A stretch of 64,000 nt of DNA from Mycobacterium sp. MBM (GTDB lineage Bacteria; Actinomycetota; Actinomycetes; Mycobacteriales; Mycobacteriaceae): NCBI GenBank assembly GCA_021648845.1, contig JAKJHY010000014.1:62001-126000 (forward strand), written 5' to 3'. Every line of letters starts with the position of its first letter. The first letter of the stretch is position 1. The notes under the pieces were generated by a model. That model saw only the letters and a list, made by a program, of their open reading frames with translations. It was not told the origin of the DNA and made no database searches. The position numbers and the translations under genes are program-made. This document shows positions 15,177-23,100 of the stretch, piece by piece.

Positions 15177-15898
15177 GCGGGTTCCAACCCTGGATCAAAC
15201 ACTATCCGGGCGCCGGCGCCGGGGCCGCGCTGGTGTTCCCGCACGCCGGGGGTGCGGCGCTGGCCTACCGTGCACTGGGCGCCGCGCTGGCCGCGGGCGG
15301 CTGTGACACCTATGTCCTGCAGTACCCGCAGCGCGGGGACCGGTTGACCCATCCCGCCCCGGAAACCGTCGGCGATCTGGCCGCCGACCTGTTCGACGGC
15401 GGGGACTGGGCCGGGCTCGGGCCGCTGCGGCTGTTCGGGCACTGCATGGGTGCGGTGGTGGCGTTCGAGTTCGCCAGGGTCGCCGAGAGCAAAGGCATCG
15501 AGATCGGTTCGCTGTGGGTGTCGGCCAGTGAGGCGCCGTCGACGGTCGCTGCCGCGCCGTCGCTGCCGATGGCCGAATCCGAGATCATCGCCGAGATGGT
15601 CGATCTGGGCGGCACCGACCCGCAGCTGCTGGCCGATGAGGACTTCCTGGAGCTGCTGCTGCTGGCCGTGCGGGCGGACTACGCGGCCTTCAACCGCTAC
15701 GCGTGCGACGAGGACGTCCGCATCGCCGCCGACATCCACACCCTCGGCGGCCGATCGGATCACCGGGTCGATGAGTTCATGTTGCGCCGCTGGGAAACCC
15801 ACACCAACGGCGCCTTCACCGTGTCGATGTTCGACGGTGGCCACTTCTACGTCAACGAGCACACCACCGAGGTGGCGGAGCTGGTCAATGCGCTCTGA
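15173..15898 (+). CDS. mbtT: stand-alone thioesterase MbtT
   Basis: Alpha/beta-hydrolase thioesterase of 241 residues, of the type II editing kind found with NRPS/PKS systems. It shows the VFPHAGG oxyanion segment (21-27), the nucleophile elbow GHCMG (89-93), a probable acid Asp196 (GGRSDHRV) and His224 (DGGHFYV). The elbow carries Cys91 where most relatives have Ser. It overlaps mbtB by 4 bases and mbtC by 11 bases, so it is translationally coupled to both. It may clear mis-primed carriers or aid release; which of these cannot be told from sequence. Confidence 0.88.
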   Translation: MSGFQPWIKHYPGAGAGAALVFPHAGGAALAYRALGAALAAGGCDTYVLQYPQRGDRLTHPAPETVGDLAADLFDGGDWAGLGPLRLFGHCMGAVVAFEFARVAESKGIEIGSLWVSASEAPSTVAAAPSLPMAESEIIAEMVDLGGTDPQLLADEDFLELLLLAVRADYAAFNRYACDEDVRIAADIHTLGGRSDHRVDEFMLRRWETHTNGAFTVSMFDGGHFYVNEHTTEVAELVNAL

Positions 15899-17216
15899 GG
15901 GCACGCCCGCCGACGCAGATCCCGTGGTGATCGTCGGCATGGCGCTCGAAGCACCCGGCGGCGTCGATTCCGCGGACTCGTTCTGGGATCTGCTGTCCGG
16001 ACAACGGGAGGCGCTCGGGCCGTTCCCGACCGACCGCGGCTGGTCGGTGCCCGACCTGCTGGAGGGATCGCGCCGCGACGGTTTCAAACAGGTCCACGAT
16101 CTGGGCGGCTTCTTGACCGACGCCGCGACCTTCGACCCGGCCTTCTTCGGCATCTCGCCGCGCGAGGCAGTGGCGATGGATCCCCAGCAGCGGGTGGCGC
16201 TGCGGCTGGCCTGGCGCACCCTGGAGAACAGCGGGATCAACCCCGACGATGTCGCCGGGCACGACATCGGTTGCTATATCGGGGCGTCGGCCCTGGAATA
16301 TGGGCCGCCACTGTCGCAGTACTCGCATCACAGCGGGCACCTCATCACCGGTACGTCACTGGGCGTGATCTCCGGCCGGATCGCCTACACACTCGATCTC
16401 GCCGGACCCGCGCTCACCGTCGACACCTCGTGCTCGTCGGCGTTGGCCGCGCTGCACACGGCCGCCGCAGCGGTGCGCGGCGGTGACTGTGATATGGCGC
16501 TGACCGGGGGAGTGTGCGTGATGGGCAGCCCCGGTTACTTCGTCGAATTCGCCGCACAGCATGCGTTGTCCGATGACGGGCACTGCCGGCCCTACAGCGC
16601 CGCGGCCAGCGGCACCGTCTGGGCCGAGGGCGCCGGGATGTTCCTCCTGCAGCGCCGCGCGGCGGCCCTGCGAGACGGCAGGACCATCCTGGCCGAGGTG
16701 CGCTACACCGGCGTCAACTCCGACGGCCGGACCGTCGGGTTGACCGCCCCCAGCGGCGCCGCGCAGCAGCGGTTGTTCTCCCGCGCCATCGCCCGCGCCG
16801 GGGTCCGGCCCGAGGACGTCGGCATGATCGAGGGCCACGGCACCGCGACCCGGCTCGGCGACCGCACCGAGCTGCGGGCACTGGCGGGTACCTACGGCGC
16901 CACCGCACCCGGTGCGGGGCCACTGCTGGGCTCGGTGAAATCCAACGTGGGTCATACCCAGGCCGCCGCCGGCGCGCTCGGGCTGGCCAAGGTGATCCTG
17001 GCCGCCCGGCACGGCGCCGTGCCGGCCAGCCTGCACATCGACACCGCGAGCCGGGAGATCGACTGGGAAGCACAGGGTCTGCGGCTTGCCACCGAGCTCA
17101 CCGAATGGCCCGCCGTGGCCGGTGAACGCATCGCCGCGGTGTCCGCCTTCGGGATGAGCGGCACCAACACCCATGCCGTCGTGGCGATCCCGGACACCGT
17201 CGGACGGGCCGCCTGA
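15888..17216 (+). CDS. mbtC: mycobactin PKS ketosynthase MbtC
   Basis: A 442-residue free-standing ketosynthase that, with MbtD, forms the beta-hydroxy acid unit of mycobactin. Active-site Cys182 lies in VDTSCSSA. The two His are in IEGHGTA (Gly in place of the more common Ala) and SNVGHTQAAAG. The ATG at 15888 lies inside the last codons of mbtT and gives a protein of the family's usual length; the same frame extends upstream without a gene-like sequence. It abuts mbtD by a one-base TGATG overlap. Confidence 0.94.
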   Translation: MRSEGTPADADPVVIVGMALEAPGGVDSADSFWDLLSGQREALGPFPTDRGWSVPDLLEGSRRDGFKQVHDLGGFLTDAATFDPAFFGISPREAVAMDPQQRVALRLAWRTLENSGINPDDVAGHDIGCYIGASALEYGPPLSQYSHHSGHLITGTSLGVISGRIAYTLDLAGPALTVDTSCSSALAALHTAAAAVRGGDCDMALTGGVCVMGSPGYFVEFAAQHALSDDGHCRPYSAAASGTVWAEGAGMFLLQRRAAALRDGRTILAEVRYTGVNSDGRTVGLTAPSGAAQQRLFSRAIARAGVRPEDVGMIEGHGTATRLGDRTELRALAGTYGATAPGAGPLLGSVKSNVGHTQAAAGALGLAKVILAARHGAVPASLHIDTASREIDWEAQGLRLATELTEWPAVAGERIAAVSAFGMSGTNTHAVVAIPDTVGRAA

Positions 17217-20167
17217 TGGCCATCGACACCCTGCCCGACGGCCGGATCCCGATCCTGTTGAGCGCGCACGCCGAGGAACTCATCGGTGCGGACGCCGACG
17301 CGATCCTGAGCTACCTGGGTCGTCGTCCCGGCCTCGACACCCCGGCGGATGTGCGGCGGGTGGCCGCCACGCTGGCCGCGACGCGACGCGTGCGTCCGTT
17401 CCGGGCGCTGATCCGGGCCACCGACATCGCCGAACTCACCGAGGTCCTGCGCGCGGTGCAGTCCGGCGCGGACCATCGGCTGCTCACCCGGTCTGCGCGC
17501 CGCGACCGGCCGCGCACCGCGTTCGTATTCCCCGGCCAGGGCAGTCAGTGGCCCGGGATGGGCGTCGAGGCCTATGACCGGTTGCCGGTCTACCGCGAGG
17601 CGGTCGACCGTTGCGCGACGGTCTTCGCCGAGGGTGCGCATCCCTCGCCACTGGCGTATCTGCTCGCCGGCCCCGACGCCCAGACCAACGACTTCTCCCA
17701 GGTTCAGATTCAGGGGGCACAGTTCGTGCACGGTGTGGCACTGGCCCGGGTGTGGCAATTCTGCGGTGTGACACCGGATATCACCGTCGGGCACAGCCTC
17801 GGCGAGATCGGCGCCGCCCACATCGCCGGTTGCATCACCCTGGACGAGGCCGTCGGTGTGGTCGTCGCCCGCGCCACCCTGCTCGACGGTCTCACCGGCC
17901 CCTACCGGGTGGCGGTGCTCGGGGTGGATCCCGAACAGGCGCAGCGGGCGATCGCGCAGACACCGGGCTGGCTGGAACTCTCGGTGGTGAACTCCCGGTC
18001 GTCGGTGGCGGTCTCCGGTGAGACCGCTGCCATCGCGTCGGTGGTGCGCCGTATCGGCGAGAGCGGCCGGTTCGCCAAGCAGATCGAGATGTGGTTTCCC
18101 GCCCACACCACCAAGCTGGATCACAAGCGCGCCGAGCTCGAATCAATGCTTCCGACGGGCACATTCGCGTCCACTACGGTGCGGTTCATCGGTTCGGCCA
18201 CCGGGCAGACCGTCGCCGCGGGCACCGACTTCGCCGACTACTGGTATGCCAACCTGCGCAACACGGTGCGCTTCGACGATGCCGTACGGGCCGCGGTGGC
18301 CGCCGGCGCACAGACGTTCGTCGAGTTGTCGGCACACCCGGCGTTGCTCTACGCGATGGCCGACACCCTCGACGATGCCTCGGACCCGCCGTTGATGGTC
18401 GGCTCGGGCCGCCGCGACGAGGCCCTCGTCGACCGGCTCTCGGCCAACCTGAGCGCGGTGGCCGTGGCCGACCCGGGATTCGATTGGGGTGTCGGGGCCG
18501 GGAAATTGTTGCGGGACTTCCCGTTCGCGCCGATGCAAGCCCAGCATCTGTGGGCCACACCCGAACCGCTGCCGCCGGTTGCCGGACTGAAGGTACGCAC
18601 CGAGCGGTGGGAGCGGCGCCCGGCGGCGCCGACCGACCAGCGCCGCGCCGCCGTCCTCGAACTCGGTGACCGGCACGGCGCCGAGACCGGTGACGACGGC
18701 AGGCTCGCCGCCACGCTGCGGACCGCACTGGGCACCACCGATCCTGCAGAGGCCGACCTGCTGGTCGTGCTCTGTCCGGTGCTGGACCACCTGGACGCGG
18801 TGGCCGCCGGCGAGGACCTTGCGGCGCGTATCGACGCCGGCCTGCTCGGCTACACCGATGCCATCGGGTCGCGTTGCCGCGACGTGTGGCTCGTCACCGT
18901 CGGTGCCGAACAGGTGCGCGCCGGCGAACCGGGACCGCTACCGGCCCAGGCCGCGCTGGCCGCGATGCATCGCAGCATCGGGCTGGAGCATCCCGACCAG
19001 TCATTCGGTCACCTCGATCTGCCGTCCTGGGACATCGACGCCGAGGTGACTGCGCTCGCTGCCGACGCGCTCCGCGGCGCCGCCGCCGACATCGCTGTGC
19101 GACAGCATGATTGCCGGCCCGCACTGTTCGCGCGCGGGACGGTCGAAGAGCGGCTGCCGCACCCGGCGTGGGATGCGGCCCGGGTGTTCGACAATGTGGT
19201 GATCACCGGCGGTACCGGTGCGGTCGGTTCACACTTCGTCGACTACCTCGTCGCGCACGGAGCGCGTCGTATCGTGCTGCTCGGACGCACCGGGGCGGAC
19301 CCACAAAGTCCGGCCGGTGTCGAGGTGCTGGCACCGCCCTGCGATATCACCGATCCCGACGCGGTGGCCGCCGCGGCGGCCGAGTTCGGCGGCGGCGGTG
19401 CGTCACTGGTCATCCACGCCGCGGGGGCGGCGACCATCACCGGGCACCGCGAACTCACCGGTGCGGGATTCGCCGCCACCGTATCGGCCAAGGTGGCCGG
19501 GCTGGCCGCATTCACGACAGCCTGGCCGCTGCGCGACGACGCACGAATCCTGTTGTGCTCCTCGGTATCCGGCTTGTGGGGCGGGCACGGTCACGCCGCG
19601 TACTCGGCGGCGAACCGGCTGCTCGACGTGATGGCGGGGCAACTGCGGGGCGAGGGCAGGCACTGCACATCGGTGCGGTGGGGGCTGTGGCCGGGCCGAC
19701 TCGGTCAGGCCGGCATCATCGACGCCGACGAGGTCGCCCGCGTACAGCGGTCCGGGCTGCTCGCGATGGCCCCGGAGCGAGCCATCGAGGCGTGCCTGCG
19801 GGATTTCGCCGGGGATCCGTTGGTGTTCACCGCCGACCCGGCCCGATTGCAGATGTTCCTGGGACAAGCGCAGCCGGAGCCCGCATTGGCCGGGCAACCG
19901 GAACTGTCATCGGATGGGCTGGATGAGGCCGGCATCCTGCAGGCGGCACTCGGGTCGGTGCTCAACCTGCCGGCGGACACGGCACTGGAGCCGTCCGCCT
20001 CATTGCTCGATCTGGGCGTCGACTCACTGTTGGCGCTCGACCTACGAAAGAAGCTCAAGACCGCGACCGGGGTCAACGTGCCGCTGGCGACCATCCTCGG
20101 CGGTGCCACCGTCGCAGAGGTACTTGAGCACCTGAAACGATCTGAGAAGAAGGCACGCCTGAAGTGA
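17216..20167 (+). CDS. mbtD: mycobactin PKS MbtD (AT-KR-ACP)
   Basis: A 983-residue partner of MbtC. The acyltransferase domain begins with FVFPGQGSQWPG (104-115) and has Ser194 in GHSLGE. The usual HAFH/YASH specificity tetrad is replaced by PAHT (in FPAHTTKLD), so extender choice cannot be read from it. The KR domain has TGGTGAVGS near residue 662 and a Ser/Tyr pair in SSVSGLWGGHGHAAYSAAN. The ACP Ser lies in GVDSLL near 935. A region without an obvious catalytic domain separates AT and KR. It overlaps mbtE by 4 bases (GTGA). Confidence 0.94.
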   Translation: MAIDTLPDGRIPILLSAHAEELIGADADAILSYLGRRPGLDTPADVRRVAATLAATRRVRPFRALIRATDIAELTEVLRAVQSGADHRLLTRSARRDRPRTAFVFPGQGSQWPGMGVEAYDRLPVYREAVDRCATVFAEGAHPSPLAYLLAGPDAQTNDFSQVQIQGAQFVHGVALARVWQFCGVTPDITVGHSLGEIGAAHIAGCITLDEAVGVVVARATLLDGLTGPYRVAVLGVDPEQAQRAIAQTPGWLELSVVNSRSSVAVSGETAAIASVVRRIGESGRFAKQIEMWFPAHTTKLDHKRAELESMLPTGTFASTTVRFIGSATGQTVAAGTDFADYWYANLRNTVRFDDAVRAAVAAGAQTFVELSAHPALLYAMADTLDDASDPPLMVGSGRRDEALVDRLSANLSAVAVADPGFDWGVGAGKLLRDFPFAPMQAQHLWATPEPLPPVAGLKVRTERWERRPAAPTDQRRAAVLELGDRHGAETGDDGRLAATLRTALGTTDPAEADLLVVLCPVLDHLDAVAAGEDLAARIDAGLLGYTDAIGSRCRDVWLVTVGAEQVRAGEPGPLPAQAALAAMHRSIGLEHPDQSFGHLDLPSWDIDAEVTALAADALRGAAADIAVRQHDCRPALFARGTVEERLPHPAWDAARVFDNVVITGGTGAVGSHFVDYLVAHGARRIVLLGRTGADPQSPAGVEVLAPPCDITDPDAVAAAAAEFGGGGASLVIHAAGAATITGHRELTGAGFAATVSAKVAGLAAFTTAWPLRDDARILLCSSVSGLWGGHGHAAYSAANRLLDVMAGQLRGEGRHCTSVRWGLWPGRLGQAGIIDADEVARVQRSGLLAMAPERAIEACLRDFAGDPLVFTADPARLQMFLGQAQPEPALAGQPELSSDGLDEAGILQAALGSVLNLPADTALEPSASLLDLGVDSLLALDLRKKLKTATGVNVPLATILGGATVAEVLEHLKRSEKKARLK

Positions 20168-23100
20168 CTGACACCGTAGCCGCATCCGTAGCGTCATCCC
20201 GCCTCGAGTTGATGCGCCGCAAGCTCGCCGAGCGCGGCCTGGCCTCGAATGCCACCGCCGAGACCGATGAGGAGGCGCTGTCGGACGGTCAGCGCCGGAT
20301 GTGGTTTGTGCAGGCGTTCGACCCGACCGGGGTGCTGCTGAACATCAGCCTGTCCTACCGACTCACCGGCGCACTGGACGCCGACCGGCTGCACACCGCA
20401 TTGAACGCGGTGGCGCGCCGGCATCCGCTGCTGCGCACCACCTATGTCGCCGACGAGAACGGCGAACCCCGTGCCGTCCTGCACGACGACCTGAACCCGG
20501 GGTGGGCGCTGCACGACCTCTCGGAGATGTCCGAACGGGCCCGCGGCCTGCGCCTGGAGGTGCTGGCCCAGCGTGAGTTCGGCCGCAGCTTCGACCTGAC
20601 CGCGGACTCGCCACTGCGGATCACGCTGGTGCGACTGGGCGCCGACGAACATGTGATGCTGCTCGTCGCGCACCACATCGCCTGGGACGACGGCAGCTGG
20701 CGGGTCTTCTTCGGGGATCTGACCAAGGCCTACGGCGGCTCCGACCTCGGACCGGCGCCGCGGCCACCGGCTCCCGCGCCGGACACCACCGAGGAGGATC
20801 TGGCGCACTGGCGTGCCGTGCTGACCGATCCGCCCGAGCCACTGGAGCTTCCCGGACCGACCGGTTCGGCCATCCCGACCGGGTTCCGCTCGCAGCGCAG
20901 CTCACAGGCGCTGGCGCCCGAGACGGTCGCCAAGGTCTCCGCGCTGGCCCGCGAGACCGGGGCCACCCCGTACATGGTGCTGCTCGCCGCGTTCGGCGTC
21001 TTGATCTACCGCTACACCCATACCGACGACTTCCTGGTCGCCAGCCCGGTCCTCAACCGCGGCACCGACGATGCCATCGGCTACTACGGCAACACCGTGG
21101 CCATGCGCCTGCGTCTGCAGCCGGACCAGGGATTCCGCGAACTCGTCCTCGACACCCGCGACACCGCCCTGGGCGCCTTCGCCCACCAGCGCATCAACCT
21201 GGACCGGGTGGTCCGGGAACTCAACCCGGACCGGCGTCACGGCGCCGAGCGGATGACGCGAGTCAGCTTCGGCTTCCGGGAACCCGACGGCGGCGGCTTC
21301 CGTCCCGACGGAGTGCGCTGCAGCCGCGGCGAACTGCGCGGGCACGTCACCCAGTTGCCGCTGGGCTTCATGGTCGAATGGGACGGCACGAACGCGGTGG
21401 TGGAGGCCGAGCACCTCACCGAGATCATCGACGCCGACCTGGCGGCGCGCATGCTGACATCCTTCGCGGCGCTCCTGGATGCCGCACTGACGGACCCACA
21501 GCGTCCGGTGGCGCGGTTGGACATCCTCGCCGACGAAGACGCCGAGTGGCTGCGCGCGGTGTCGCGCGGTGAGCAGTTCGACGCCCCCGCCACCACCCTG
21601 GCCGCGCTGGTGCAGGAGCAGGCCGCCAAGACCCCCGAGGTCACCGCCGTGGTGTACGAGGGCCGTCACTACAGCTACCGCCAGATCAACGAGACGGCAA
21701 ACCGGTTGGCGCACAAGCTGATCAGCCAGGGAATCGGGACCGAAGACCGCGTCGCGGTGCTGATGGAGAAGTCACCCGAGCTGGTGATCACCGCCCTGGG
21801 CATCGTCAAGGCCGGCGCGGTGTACCTACCGGTCGACCCGAGCTATCCCGAGGATCGGCTGACCTACATCCTCGCCGACTCGGACCCCGCCGTCGTCCTC
21901 CGCGAGCTGGACGCCGACCTGGACGGCTACTCGGCGGCCGACCCCACCGACGCCGACCGGGTGCGTCCGCTGTTACCGGAGAACACCGCCTACCTGATCT
22001 ACACCTCCGGATCCACCGGCCTGCCCAAGGGAGTGCCGGTGCCGCACCGGCCGATCGCCGAGTATTTCGCCTGGTTCGGTCCGGAATACCAGGTGTCCGA
22101 ACAGGATCGACTGCTGCAAGTGGCCTCGCAGGGCTTCGACGTCTCGATCGGCGAGATCTTCGGAATGCTCGCCGCCGGCGCCCGCCTGGTCATCCCGAAA
22201 CCCGACGGCCTGACCGACATCGGCTACCTGACCGAACTGCTGCGCACCGAGGGCGTCACGTCGATGCACTTCGTGCCGTCGCTGCTGGGGCTGTTCCTGT
22301 CCCTGCCCGGGGTCAACGAATGGCGGACCCTGCAGCGTGTCCCGATCGGTGGCGAGGCGCTGCCCGGGGAGGTCGCCGACAAATTCCACGCCACGTTCGA
22401 CTCGCTGCTGCACAACTTCTACGGCCCCACCGAGACGGTGCTCAACTGCAGCCGGTACAAGGTGGAGGGCAAGCAGGGTGCGCGCATCGTGCCGATCGGC
22501 ACCCCGAAGATCAACACCACCATGCATCTGCTCGACGACCACCTGCAGCCCGTCCCGGTCGGGGTGATCGGCGAGATCTACATCGGCGGAACACATGTCG
22601 CACACGGCTACCATCGCCGGCCGGGACTGACCGCGGAACGCTTCGTCGCCGACCCGTTCAACCCCGGGATGCGGATGTACCGCTCCGGTGACCTCGCCCG
22701 GCGCAACGCCGACGGTGACATCGAGTTCGTCGGGCGCGCCGACGAGCAGGTCAAGATCCGCGGCTTCCGGATCGAACTCGGCGAGGTCGCCGCCGCCATC
22801 TCGGTGGACCCGTCGGTCGGCCAGGCCGTCGTCGTCGTCAGCGACGTACCCGGCCTGGGCAAAAGCCTGGTCGCTTACGTCACACCGGCCGGCGAATCCG
22901 GTGTGGTCGAGATCGACCGGATCCGGGCCCGCGTCGCCGCCGCACTGCCGGAGTACATGATCCCGGCGGCCTATGTCAGCATCGACGAGATCCCGATCAC
23001 CGCGCACGGCAAGATCGACCGAAAAGCACTGCCCGAACCCGAGATCAGCGTCGCCACCGCATACCGCGAACCCGGCACCGACACCGAGCGCCACGTCGCC

